This document shows positions 35,803 through 43,113 of a stretch of DNA of 64,000 bases, piece after piece. The notes below the pieces were generated by a model. It saw nothing but the letters and a program-made list of their open reading frames with translations. It was not told the origin of the DNA and did no database searches. Position numbers and translations under genes: made by a program. Numbering within the stretch: the stretch's first letter is position 1; every line of letters begins with the position of its first letter. Source of the DNA: Enhydrobacter aerosaccus (GTDB taxonomy: Bacteria; Pseudomonadota; Alphaproteobacteria; Reyranellales; Reyranellaceae); assembly GCF_900167455.1 (NCBI RefSeq), contig NZ_FUWJ01000005.1, positions 186,001-250,000 on the forward strand, in the 5' to 3' direction.

Positions 35803-35994
35803 ATGAAGCCCTCCACCATCACGATCCGCCGAACCGCCGGAAGCCATGTCCTGATCGACACGGCCGGCGAGGTTCACGATCTCAGCCGCTACTTCACCGT
35901 TACCCGTGATCGCCAAGGCGTTCGCGCGGACCGAGCGGGAGAGTTCCAACGCGGCATCGTCAACCCGGTGCGGGACTGGTTCTTCCACGTCTAA
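35803..35994 (+). CDS. Small early phage protein, unknown
   Basis: This 63-residue basic protein starts at an ATG 32 bases after the terminator's T run. It has no membrane helix and no motif that I recognise; the sequence alternates short strands (TITIRRTAGSHVLIDTAG and RYFTVTRDRQG), suggesting a small beta-rich fold. Its place right after the polymerase gene is where T7-like phages keep host-modifying genes. Confidence 0.6.
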   Translation: MKPSTITIRRTAGSHVLIDTAGEVHDLSRYFTVTRDRQGVRADRAGEFQRGIVNPVRDWFFHV

Positions 35995-36045
35995 GCCCAC
36001 CCCTCTTCCTTCCCTCAACTCGCCTTTCAACTGGGAGCATTTCTA

Positions 36046-36414
36046 ATGCCCGACAATATGATCGACCTCAAGGACCTGGACCTTCATCCCGTCTTCAGCT
36101 TGCTCGATCCCACGCACGACGCTATCGCCAATGACATCCGTGCTGCTAGCCGCGCCGCCCTGCACGGGCCGGGCCTGGAGAGTGATTCGAGTGTTGGCCC
36201 TGATATCTTCGGGAGTCTCACGGCGAAGCTCATGGTCATGAACGACAACGCGGCGCTTGGCTTCAAGTTCGTCGCCTGTGCGGACGGCTCGATGGTGGTC
36301 GAACTTCACCTCGGCGCTGCCTCCACCAAGGAACTCTCGGCGTTGCTCGATGTGGGAGCGGCGTGCCTGTCCAAGATGGATGACCACGCGACCCGCGAAG
36401 GGTGGGGAGCGTAG
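36046..36414 (+). CDS. Small early phage protein, unknown
   Basis: This 122-residue acidic protein starts with ATG after CTGGGAG. I do not recognise the family. It is soluble, with DLKDLDLHPVFSLLD at the N terminus and a hydrophobic strand-rich middle (AALGFKFVACADGSMVVELHL). It is the second gene of a run of small plus-strand genes that are packed nearly end to end. Confidence 0.6.
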   Translation: MPDNMIDLKDLDLHPVFSLLDPTHDAIANDIRAASRAALHGPGLESDSSVGPDIFGSLTAKLMVMNDNAALGFKFVACADGSMVVELHLGAASTKELSALLDVGAACLSKMDDHATREGWGA

Positions 36415-36422
36415 GGCTGACG

Positions 36423-36587
36423 ATGATGCACTTCATTGCACTCCTGGTCAGCTCGGGACTTCTCGGCTTCTCGCTCTTCGCCATCGCCGTTTCGATCTGG
36501 ATCGAAGAGCCGGACGCCCTGGCCCGCCACATCCGTGCCGCCGCCCTGGCCTGCATCGCCCTCGGTATCCTGGCGCAGCACTCGTGA
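36423..36587 (+). CDS. Small membrane protein, two helices
   Basis: This 54-residue peptide starts at ATG 36423 (or 36426), a few bases after the previous stop. It has two hydrophobic segments (FIALLVSSGLLGFSLFAIAV and AAALACIALGIL) joined by an acidic loop. A holin-like role is possible but only from size and topology. Its stop overlaps the next start as GTGA. Confidence 0.55.
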   Translation: MMHFIALLVSSGLLGFSLFAIAVSIWIEEPDALARHIRAAALACIALGILAQHS

Positions 36588-36664
36588 AGCGTCCCAACGA
36601 TCCCATCGGCGTGGCTACGCTGGTCTTCGCCGTGATCGTCATGATCGGTATCTGGCTGCTCTAG
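36584..36664 (+). CDS. Very small membrane peptide (26 residues)
   Basis: A GTG at 36584 overlaps the preceding TGA and opens a 26-residue frame. The peptide is VKRPNDPIG followed by one hydrophobic helix (VATLVFAVIVMIGIWLL). The overlap of start and stop codons and the tight packing with the next gene support translation. The small size leaves real doubt. Confidence 0.4.
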   Translation: MKRPNDPIGVATLVFAVIVMIGIWLL

Positions 36665-36667
36665 TCC

Positions 36668-37051
36668 ATGGAAAAGACTGACGCGGCCATCTCGGCCGTC
36701 ATCACCAAACTTGATGCCCTGATCGCCAACCACGCGGCCCAGGGTATCGAGGTGACGCTCAAGGCCATGTGGTGGCACGAATTGTTCGACTTGCTCAATG
36801 GGCTTGCTTACTTGGCACTTGCGTTTCTTGCGGCGTATTTGGTCGTCAAGCTCTGGAAGGAGGGCACAAAAGCCGACTGGGACCCTGACAAGGTAAGCGG
36901 ATGGCTTGTCGGCGGCCTGATCGTTGGTGGAGGAGCGACATTCATCTCCACCATCATAGGCTTTGCCTGTCTCGCCTCAACGTCGTGGGTCACTTTGGTA
37001 GACCCGCGCTACGGTCTCGCCCTGAAGCTCTTGCGGGTGGTGGGCCTCTAG
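36668..37051 (+). CDS. Membrane protein, unknown (possible holin)
   Basis: This 127-residue protein has an N-terminal soluble helix and about three membrane segments (LLNGLAYLALAFLAAYLVV, LVGGLIVGGGATFISTIIGF and the adjacent ACLAST stretch). The KLWKEGTKADWDPDK linker lies between the first two. It does not match a holin family that I know, but with its two small membrane neighbours it is the best place to look for lysis functions in this window. Confidence 0.6.
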   Translation: MEKTDAAISAVITKLDALIANHAAQGIEVTLKAMWWHELFDLLNGLAYLALAFLAAYLVVKLWKEGTKADWDPDKVSGWLVGGLIVGGGATFISTIIGFACLASTSWVTLVDPRYGLALKLLRVVGL

Positions 37052-37054
37052 CTG

Positions 37055-37351
37055 ATGCCCATCACCTCACGGCTCGATAGGGACCTCCTGCATTCCCTGC
37101 CGACCATCAAGGCGGCCCGCGCTACGATCAACATCCTCGACCGCATCCAGTTCCTCTCTCCCGAGGAGCAGATCGCGGGAGCTTGCGCGGCCTTCATGCT
37201 CATCTGTGAAGGCTACAAGTTCCCCGCCCAGGATGCCTTCGCCGCGACAAAGAACATGATGGCCCACCACGACGACCGTGGCCGGTCAGAGTTCGATGCC
37301 GCTCGCTCGTATCTCGATGCGGACGTGTTCCGCACGAAGCCCAACACCTGA
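37055..37351 (+). CDS. Small phage protein, unknown
   Basis: This 98-residue soluble and mostly helical protein starts at ATG 37055, three bases after the previous stop. It contains EEQIAGACAAFMLICEGYKF and AATKNMMAHHDDRGR segments. I do not recognise it. It precedes the DNA-binding protein gene. Confidence 0.6.
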   Translation: MPITSRLDRDLLHSLPTIKAARATINILDRIQFLSPEEQIAGACAAFMLICEGYKFPAQDAFAATKNMMAHHDDRGRSEFDAARSYLDADVFRTKPNT

Positions 37352-37391
37352 TCAACCCACACACTCACACCCACAGGAACAATCTCTCGCC

Positions 37392-38084
37392 ATGGCATCC
37401 CAGAATCGTCCCCGTATCCCGAGCAAGACCCTGATCCTTCCGGCTGGTACCGCATGGTTCGCCGTCACGCATCCCGACCGCGCCGAAAACAAGTGGGACC
37501 CGACCAACCCCAACTGGTCCATCCGTGTAGTGTGGGAGGGTGAGGCCCGCAAGGAAGTTGAGCGGCTGCTCGGCCCGCTTCCGCTGGAGGCCCTCGAAAT
37601 CAAGAAGGCCGAACTCATCGCCGCCGCCGGCTCCGACATGGTGAAGGTCAAGAAGGCCGAGGCCATGGAATACGAGATGCCGTGGCGCGAAGTGCTGAGC
37701 AAGGAGACGGGCGAACCCACGGGCGAAATCGAGATCGTGTTCAAGCGCCCCGCGTGGAAGACCGACCGGGCCACGAAGATGAAGGTTCGGAACTCGCCAC
37801 CGGCCACCGTGAACGCCCAGGCGGAGATTGTCTCGGGCCTCGTGATCCCCAACCGATCGATTGTCGTGGTGAAGATGGCGACGTGGCCGGTGTACTTCTC
37901 CTCGGACAACCGAGCGGGCATCAAGCGGCTCCTGGAGAGCGTGCAACTCGTCTCGCTGCCAAAGGCCCGCACTCCGGATGCCTCGGGCTTCCAGAAGTAC
38001 GAAGCCACGGGCGACGACAGCGACCAATCCGACTACCAGCCCCAGGGCACGGATGGCGCGCAGACGGTGGGCGCGGACTACTAA
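37392..38084 (+). CDS. Single-stranded DNA-binding protein (T7 gp2.5-like)
   Basis: The 230-residue protein starts at ATG 37392. It has a beta-rich core (LILPAGTAWFAVTHPD, IRVVWEGEARKEVERL and SIVVVKMATWPVYFSSDNRAGIK) and a low-complexity acidic tail (EATGDDSDQSDY...), the layout of gp2.5, where the tail contacts polymerase and primase. Its position just before endonuclease I is the T7 position. Assignment rests on architecture and synteny rather than on a named motif. Confidence 0.75.
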   Translation: MASQNRPRIPSKTLILPAGTAWFAVTHPDRAENKWDPTNPNWSIRVVWEGEARKEVERLLGPLPLEALEIKKAELIAAAGSDMVKVKKAEAMEYEMPWREVLSKETGEPTGEIEIVFKRPAWKTDRATKMKVRNSPPATVNAQAEIVSGLVIPNRSIVVVKMATWPVYFSSDNRAGIKRLLESVQLVSLPKARTPDASGFQKYEATGDDSDQSDYQPQGTDGAQTVGADY

Positions 38085-38565
38085 GCCCAAGACAATCGAC
38101 GGCACTCCCTATCGCAGCAAGTTTGAGGTGGCCATCGCCGCTGATCTGACTGCGAGGGGAGTGTCGTTCGATTACGAAGCCCTGAAGCTCCGCTACGTGA
38201 CGGAGCACACCTACAAGCCGGACTTCTCTTCCGGCTCCGTAGTGATTGAGGCCAAGGGATACTTCACGAGCGCTGACCGCTCGAAGCTCCTGGCCGTCAA
38301 GGAGGCGCATCCCGAGCTGGACCTTCGCCTCCTCTTTCAACGTGCATCAAACAAGCTCTCGAAGGAAAGTGAGACAACCTATGCAGACTGGGCAGAACAA
38401 CACGGGTTCCAATGGGCCGAAGGGCGAGTACCTGAAGAGTGGCTCCGGCCGCTCCCCCGAAAGTCTCGTAGGCGCGGGACCCATTCGCTTCTCATTCGTT
38501 CACGCTCCGCAACGCCGAACCATGCTGAAGCTGCACCTATGCTCACTCTCTGTGCTCTTGGATAA
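38053..38565 (+). CDS. Endonuclease I, Holliday-junction resolvase (T7 gp3-like)
   Basis: This nuclease cuts branched DNA and helps break down host DNA. The 170-residue chain has the four T7 catalytic residues in the right order: Glu25 in YRSKFE, Asp57 in YKPDF, and Glu66 and Lys68 in VIEAKG. T7 has them at 20, 55, 65 and 67. The ATG at 38053 overlaps the end of the DNA-binding protein gene by 32 bases. The last 60 residues overlap the next small frame in another phase. Confidence 0.92.
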   Translation: MARRRWARTTKPKTIDGTPYRSKFEVAIAADLTARGVSFDYEALKLRYVTEHTYKPDFSSGSVVIEAKGYFTSADRSKLLAVKEAHPELDLRLLFQRASNKLSKESETTYADWAEQHGFQWAEGRVPEEWLRPLPRKSRRRGTHSLLIRSRSATPNHAEAAPMLTLCALG

Positions 38566-38620
38566 GAGCGATGTGAGCGAACTGATCACTGCGCTGGAAT
38601 CTTATAGGGGAGTTCTCTAA
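38381..38620 (+). CDS. Small phage protein overlapping endonuclease I
   Basis: This 79-residue frame starts at ATG 38381 after GGAAAGTGAG, overlapping the endonuclease gene in a different phase. Its final third (LLDKSDVSELITALESY) resembles in outline the short helical motif of the three small proteins that follow, so it may be a distant member of that family. A shorter version from ATG 38522 is possible. Confidence 0.5.
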   Translation: MQTGQNNTGSNGPKGEYLKSGSGRSPESLVGAGPIRFSFVHAPQRRTMLKLHLCSLSVLLDKSDVSELITALESYRGVL

Positions 38621-38622
38621 CG

Positions 38623-38859
38623 ATGCCTGAAGTTAGGGTTATCCGAGTTTGCCCCGATCCGCCGGCGATCAAAGACGTGGTGGTGGTCCTGACAGAAGCC
38701 GAGGCGCGTCAGCTCCGGACACTCATTTGGAACAGCGTGACGCGGCGCAGGCGGCGGCGCCATGACACCATATACCTAGTATCCGCCGAGAAGCTCGGTA
38801 GGGAGCTGGTGTCGGAGCTATCAGAGAAAGTTCCGACACCGTTTGAGAAGGACACTTAA
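38623..38859 (+). CDS. Small tandem-family protein, copy 1
   Basis: This is a 78-residue basic protein of unknown function. It holds the motif VVVLTEAEARQLRTLIW near residue 20, followed by an arginine-rich stretch and a C-terminal helix (KLGRELVSELSEKV). The next two genes show the same plan. Stop and next start are joined as TAACGATG. Confidence 0.65.
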   Translation: MPEVRVIRVCPDPPAIKDVVVVLTEAEARQLRTLIWNSVTRRRRRRHDTIYLVSAEKLGRELVSELSEKVPTPFEKDT

Positions 38860-38861
38860 CG

Positions 38862-39074
38862 ATGGCTACGATCACCGTTGAACGCGAAGAGCCGGCTCCG
38901 ACTCCCCTGAAGAACGTAACGATTACGTTCGACGCAAAAGAGGTGAGGTTCCTTCGCTCCGCCCTCTGGAGTTCCAAGTGCATGTTGGAATCCAAGAAGT
39001 GGAAGGACGACTGGAGTGCCCAAAGCTTGGAATTCCAGAAGAAGCTCTACGATCAGCTCCGGGAGGTCCTCTAA
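38862..39074 (+). CDS. Small tandem-family protein, copy 2
   Basis: This is a 70-residue protein of unknown function. It carries VTITFDAKEVRFLRSALW near residue 20, which aligns with VVVLTEAEARQLRTLIW of copy 1, and then a charged helix ending YDQLREVL. Start and stop spacing to both neighbours is the same TAACGATG junction. Confidence 0.65.
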   Translation: MATITVEREEPAPTPLKNVTITFDAKEVRFLRSALWSSKCMLESKKWKDDWSAQSLEFQKKLYDQLREVL

Positions 39075-39076
39075 CG

Positions 39077-39298
39077 ATGCCCACGGTAAGCATCGGGCAG
39101 AACGTTCCACCGCCTCCCCACCCGTGGGAAGTCTGTATTGGCCTGTCCCGAGAGGAAGTTGAGTTCCTCCGATGGAACCTCTGGCTGGCCCGTCTATCGA
39201 TGGCGAAGAAGGCACGCAAGAGGAAACTGCGGGAGGGCGAAGCCAAGGCATACGCCTTCGCTGGGAGCCTCTATGAGACAATCAAGGAGATCGCCTGA
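39077..39298 (+). CDS. Small tandem-family protein, copy 3
   Basis: This is a 73-residue protein of unknown function. A proline-rich start (PPPPHPWE) leads into VCIGLSREEVEFLRWNLW, again the family motif, followed by a basic helix and a final LYETIKEIA helix. The TAACGATG junction precedes it; a different junction (TGAGATG) follows. Confidence 0.65.
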   Translation: MPTVSIGQNVPPPPHPWEVCIGLSREEVEFLRWNLWLARLSMAKKARKRKLREGEAKAYAFAGSLYETIKEIA

Positions 39299-39299
39299 G

Positions 39300-39743
39300 A
39301 TGGCCCCGCTCATGCTGGAGCCCGTTAGAGGGGCACAGGTGCGCGCATATTACGAACCGGACCTCGGCGGGAAGCCGTTCGTGATGATCCGTTTGTTCAG
39401 CTCCAAGTTCGGCCCTCAAGTGGGCCAAGTTGAATGGACGCAAGAGAAGGACGTTGACGCCGTGATCAACGCCCTCAAGGAGGCCAAGGCAACCGCCTTC
39501 CCGAAGTCTCCCAAGCCCCTCTGCCCTGCCTCCAAGGAACTCCTCGGCTATCTCCGCCGGCACCGCGACATCACCCCCATCAAGGCTCGCGAGGAACTCG
39601 GCATCGAGCACCTCCCGAGGCGTATCAAAGACCTCAAGGAGCACGGCCACAAGATCGTGACCGAGTTCAAGAAGGGATGGGCCGGCAAGAGGTACGCCCA
39701 CTATGTGCTCAAAGAGGAGCCCCAGGTGAGCGCGGGGGGCTGA
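39300..39743 (+). CDS. Phage protein with a C-terminal winged helix-turn-helix (HTH_39-like)
   Basis: The 147-residue protein has an N-terminal strand-rich part of about 65 residues and a C-terminal DNA-binding-like part: ITPIKAREELGIEHLPRRI is helix-turn-helix, and the following DLKEHGHKIVTEF and KRYAHYVL strands form a wing. This matches small phage HTH proteins of the HTH_39 type. It is the only DNA-binding regulator candidate visible in the prophage. ATG 39300 follows the previous stop by one base. Confidence 0.75.
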   Translation: MAPLMLEPVRGAQVRAYYEPDLGGKPFVMIRLFSSKFGPQVGQVEWTQEKDVDAVINALKEAKATAFPKSPKPLCPASKELLGYLRRHRDITPIKAREELGIEHLPRRIKDLKEHGHKIVTEFKKGWAGKRYAHYVLKEEPQVSAGG

Positions 39744-39745
39744 TC

Positions 39746-39910
39746 ATGGACGGTAGTCCGCCGATGCTCCTTTGGTTCCTCCTTGGGGCGTGTGCCGGGG
39801 TGCTCTCTTGTTTGCTCCTCGTGGCCGTCTCATTGGTGGCTCCTTTGTCGGGGCCACACTTCGTTTCCCTGCCCAACCCCCGGCCGGCAACATCAGAAGA
39901 GAAAGGTTGA
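39746..39910 (+). CDS. Small single-helix membrane protein
   Basis: This 54-residue peptide starts at ATG 39746. It has one long hydrophobic segment (LLWFLLGACAGVLSCLLLVA) and a hydrophilic tail (PNPRPATSEEKG). A role in lysis or superinfection exclusion is possible but unsupported. Confidence 0.55.
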   Translation: MDGSPPMLLWFLLGACAGVLSCLLLVAVSLVAPLSGPHFVSLPNPRPATSEEKG

Positions 39911-39914
39911 ACGC

Positions 39915-40121
39915 ATGAGTGAACGGGACCGCTACCGACGCAAGTATCGCCGCCTCAAGAAAGCGGTGCTCGCGCTCTACACCGCTGCAATGTGGGAACC
40001 GGATCGTGACGTTCCCCACCAAGCGGAACTCTGGGCCAATCTCCGGGATGCCGCCGGGATCAAACCGGGGACCAAAATGGATCTGATGCTAGGGCACCTC
40101 CGCGACGACGCCGACCGCTAA
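39915..40121 (+). CDS. Small basic phage protein, unknown
   Basis: This 68-residue protein starts at ATG 39915 just after GAAAGGTTGAACGC. The N terminus is strongly basic (RDRYRRKYRRLKKAV) and the rest is helical. No family is recognised. The 33 bases that follow hold a small inverted repeat (TTCCC/GGGAA) before the next gene. Confidence 0.55.
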   Translation: MSERDRYRRKYRRLKKAVLALYTAAMWEPDRDVPHQAELWANLRDAAGIKPGTKMDLMLGHLRDDADR

Positions 40122-40154
40122 CTTCAAGATATTTCCCAAGGGAACCTAGCGTAG

Positions 40155-40829
40155 GTGACAACCACCACCAACGACATCCTTTTCACTCTCGACGGCACGC
40201 ACAAGACCACCGATATCTTCCAGCCCTTCGATCCGACTTCGAGCGCATCCCGCCGCCCCTTTGAGGTCCACATCACTGGCACCTTCGTGGGCCGCGCGCA
40301 GTTGCTCGTGAGCTATGACGCGGGGACGACTTGGACTTCGCTGATCACTTTGGAAGCCCCTGCGGTTATCCCGAGGCAGCGCACGTCCCGCCCCAACACG
40401 CTCTACAAGGTTTCCTGGGATGACACCGTCACGGGTGACACGGGCGGTTACACCTCGGGGGCCGCAACGGTGTTCATCGGGCGGTCTGATGAGCATTCCC
40501 GCGTTCCGTACAAGTTCGTCAAACAGGTGGACTATAAGGGCCGCGCCAAGATGCCCCTCGTGTGGGGTTCTCCTGTTGCGGTCTCTAATACCGGCACGTC
40601 GAAGCTTCTGGTTGCCGCTAACCCGACAAGGCGTGCTCTCAAAATCATATCTCCGGATGGAAACAGCCGCGCTGATTATGACCTGTCCGGAGGTACAGCC
40701 GTGGCCAACGGAGGGGCACCTCTCTATGGTGGCGAGAGCGATACCTACACCTTCGAGGACTGCCCCGTTGGGGCGGTTACGTTCATCTGCGCTAGCGGCC
40801 AGTCGTTGGTTGTGCAGGAAGCAACCTAA
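40155..40829 (+). CDS. Phage protein, probable virion or spike-associated, unknown
   Basis: This 224-residue protein starts at GTG 40155, directly after an in-frame stop. It is rich in Thr, Ser, Gly and short strands (VSYDAGTTWTSLITLEAP, SPVAVSNTGTSKLLVAANPTR), typical of beta-sandwich virion proteins. It stops two bases before the tailspike gene and probably belongs to the same cassette; it might be an adaptor or a second spike domain. This is an inference from context. Confidence 0.6.
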   Translation: MTTTTNDILFTLDGTHKTTDIFQPFDPTSSASRRPFEVHITGTFVGRAQLLVSYDAGTTWTSLITLEAPAVIPRQRTSRPNTLYKVSWDDTVTGDTGGYTSGAATVFIGRSDEHSRVPYKFVKQVDYKGRAKMPLVWGSPVAVSNTGTSKLLVAANPTRRALKIISPDGNSRADYDLSGGTAVANGGAPLYGGESDTYTFEDCPVGAVTFICASGQSLVVQEAT

Positions 40830-40831
40830 AA

Positions 40832-42265
40832 ATGAGTGTCCTGCACTCTAGGCCGTCCCCAGTTTCGTCATTCGTAACGGCGTCGGGGACCACCACCCCC
40901 CGACGGCTCACGGACCGCTTTGCCGAAGAGATCAACGTCAAGGACTTCGGGGCAATCGGTGACGGTGTGGCGGATGACACGGCGGCGCTCCAGGCAGCGG
41001 CAGCAGCGGCTCAATCTCTAGGCCGCCAGTGGCTCGCACCGGCGGGACGGTACAAGGTCTCTGCTCCGATCCCGGTCACGACTTCTGGTGCCTCTCTAGG
41101 CGGCGCCCCCGGAGGTCTGACAACCATATTCGCGGCGGGAAATTTTACGGCCGTATTCACGTTGTCCGGCACTGCGCTTGAAGCAACAAGCATCTCTGAC
41201 ATCAAGATCGACACTTCCGGAACGACCACGCAGTGCATCAACGTGGCGCTTGCGACGAACACCGTTTCAGGGACGCGGCCGTTACGGTTCGAGCGGCTGT
41301 GGCTATACGGCGACTTACCCGGCGCCTTGTTCTATAGCGCCGGAAACCTTCTTTCGATCAAGGGCTGTACGTTCGGGCCGAATAGTCCCAACACGGTGGC
41401 TCTCCACATGGATATGTGGAACCTCAACAACATTGTTGAGGGCAACGACATCATGGGTGCCGGTCCCGGCGTCCATATCTCAAAGAGTGGTTCCGACGTT
41501 GCGCCTCAAGGCATAGACATCCTCGGGAATAAGATCGTCAGCTTCGGGGCGGCTTACAACATCAAGATTGATTGTGCGGCCGAAGAGATAGTGATCGCCA
41601 AGAATATTTGTGATCAGGCGTTGACGACAGCAGTTGATCTAGCGCTGGCGTACCAGACGACACTTGAGGGCAATTGGTTTGGCCTACAAGGTACAGCAAA
41701 TATCGCCGTAACGTTGCACGAGACCACCTCTCAAGTAGAAGTATCCGGAAATACTTTCGGACCCTGCGGGATCGGCTTGGCGGCTCTTGCAACAGCTAGC
41801 TCGCGCGTCTCCTCAGTCGGGATACATGGGAATCAGTTTGCGGGATGCGCCGAAAGTGCATTGCAGCTTGATTCTGTGCTCGGCGCGACGATTACGGGGA
41901 ACAAGGACACTTCCAGCTCCGCGAATGGTTCTTGGGTGACGCTCGCGACTTATGGACCCGGCAAGTACACCTTCGACAACAGCAACTGGAGTACGAACGG
42001 CCTTGCCGCTTTCGACCCCACTAGTTCGTACCGCTTCGGTAATGATACCGGGATTGTGGGGAGAAATCGAGGCAAGGCAGTGGTGTCCTCCGCCGCTACT
42101 TCAGTCACGATCAACCACGGGCTATTCACGACCCCTTCATGTGTACGTGTTTCCCCCGAAGGGAATACCGGAGCGTTCTTTGTCTCCGCGATTGGAGGCA
42201 CCAGTTTCACCGTCACTTGGTCAAATAGCATCGCCTGCAATATCCACTGGGACGCTGAAGTCTGA
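40832..42265 (+). CDS. Tailspike with pectate-lyase-type beta-helix
   Basis: This is a 477-residue protein. Near residue 30 it has INVKDFGAIGDGVADDTAAL, the entry motif of the pectate lyase superfamily (Pectate_lyase_3), followed by about 300 residues of short repeated strands forming a right-handed beta-helix (for example ISDIKIDTSG and GIDILGNKIVS). Such proteins bind or cut capsule or O-antigen. It lacks a large N-terminal virion-binding domain. It is placed among early genes, far from the tail genes, and its DNA looks more AT-rich than its neighbours. Confidence 0.85.
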   Translation: MSVLHSRPSPVSSFVTASGTTTPRRLTDRFAEEINVKDFGAIGDGVADDTAALQAAAAAAQSLGRQWLAPAGRYKVSAPIPVTTSGASLGGAPGGLTTIFAAGNFTAVFTLSGTALEATSISDIKIDTSGTTTQCINVALATNTVSGTRPLRFERLWLYGDLPGALFYSAGNLLSIKGCTFGPNSPNTVALHMDMWNLNNIVEGNDIMGAGPGVHISKSGSDVAPQGIDILGNKIVSFGAAYNIKIDCAAEEIVIAKNICDQALTTAVDLALAYQTTLEGNWFGLQGTANIAVTLHETTSQVEVSGNTFGPCGIGLAALATASSRVSSVGIHGNQFAGCAESALQLDSVLGATITGNKDTSSSANGSWVTLATYGPGKYTFDNSNWSTNGLAAFDPTSSYRFGNDTGIVGRNRGKAVVSSAATSVTINHGLFTTPSCVRVSPEGNTGAFFVSAIGGTSFTVTWSNSIACNIHWDAEV

Positions 42266-42274
42266 GAACTTCAG
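42255..42274. terminator. Bidirectional hairpin between tailspike and methyltransferase
   Basis: CTGAAGT (42255-42261) and ACTTCAG (42268-42274) form a perfect seven-pair stem with a six-base loop. It spans both stop codons of two converging genes. No strong T run follows on either strand. Confidence 0.5.
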
Positions 42275-43053
42275 ATTACCAGTTTGTGGCGCGATGCGAC
42301 CATGTTGATGCACGGCCCGTTGGGATGGTCGCGAACGTCCATGCTCTGGTCAATGTAGATGAATCCCATCTGGCATAGGTGGTTGAAGATATCCCGTTTG
42401 GTCAGCCAAGCGCAGCTCTCATAGACGCCACCGCAGTAGACGGCCTTCGTCCCCATACCGCCGTAGGACTTGATGTAGTGCTTAACGCCGTCACGAACCT
42501 CTGTGGAGACGATAGAGGAAGCCCATTCTTCGTTCGGTCGGAGATCATCCGGGATGTAATGCGTGTAGATGTAGAGCCGATCAGTGGCGCGCCCAAGCAG
42601 CGTGAGAAGCTTCAGCGGTTCCATCATGTGGTAAAGGACGCCCGCCGCCACGATCACGTCGAATTGTCGGTTACTATCCTCCAGCCACGGCAGAAAGTCG
42701 CCGAGCAGGAAGCGGCTTCTGGTGAGGCCAGCGATTTCCTTGGTAATCAGGCATTTCATGAAGCAGCGGCGGTTGGCTTCTATGGCTGTGACTTGAGCCG
42801 CCCCTGCTCGCTCCAGCATATAGGTGTGGCCGCCTTCAAGCGGACCGAGTTCCAGCACTCGCTTTCCTTTGACTCCACCAAGGCGCTGGAGTGCCCAGCT
42901 TACGCGTGCGTCCTCAAACAGCGCCGCACCGCCACCGCTCGCCTTGAAATGGGCCGGGAACTGGCTTGTCCAGTCCGAGATGCAATCGACAGCGGCTTGC
43001 GGGGTTGGGGAAGTGCCAAGGCAAATGTCTTGAACGGCGGGATTGTTTGTCAT
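42271..43053 (-). CDS. SAM-dependent methyltransferase on the opposite strand
   Basis: This 260-residue protein (ATG at 43053; a longer frame to 43137 is less likely) has SAM motif I as VLELGPLEGGHTYMLERAG near residue 65, then an acidic TAIEANRR, and FDVIVAAGVLYHMMEPLKLL. It resembles small-molecule or sugar methyltransferases rather than DNA methylases, having no DPPY or PC motif. It is the only minus-strand gene in the visible prophage, next to the tailspike, as expected of a cargo gene expressed in the lysogen. Confidence 0.85.
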   Translation of the reverse strand: MTNNPAVQDICLGTSPTPQAAVDCISDWTSQFPAHFKASGGGAALFEDARVSWALQRLGGVKGKRVLELGPLEGGHTYMLERAGAAQVTAIEANRRCFMKCLITKEIAGLTRSRFLLGDFLPWLEDSNRQFDVIVAAGVLYHMMEPLKLLTLLGRATDRLYIYTHYIPDDLRPNEEWASSIVSTEVRDGVKHYIKSYGGMGTKAVYCGGVYESCAWLTKRDIFNHLCQMGFIYIDQSMDVRDHPNGPCINMVASRHKLVI

Positions 43054-43091
43054 GGTTAAATCTTGCCACTCGCGTGCACCTTGTTCAATCC

Positions 43092-43108
43092 CCCTTTTAT
43101 TAAGGGAG
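43092..43108 (+). promoter_or_regulatory. Hairpin covering the primase ribosome site
   Basis: CCCTT (43092-43096) pairs with AAGGG (43102-43106). The second arm is part of the ribosome site AAGGGAG (43102-43108), five bases before the ATA codon at 43114 where the primase frame should start. Folding would hide the site. Confidence 0.4.
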
Positions 43109-43113
43109 CAACC

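Noticed and set aside
42379..43059. Plus-strand frame opposite the methyltransferase
   Set aside because: The minus-strand frame has clear SAM-binding motifs and the plus-strand one has none.
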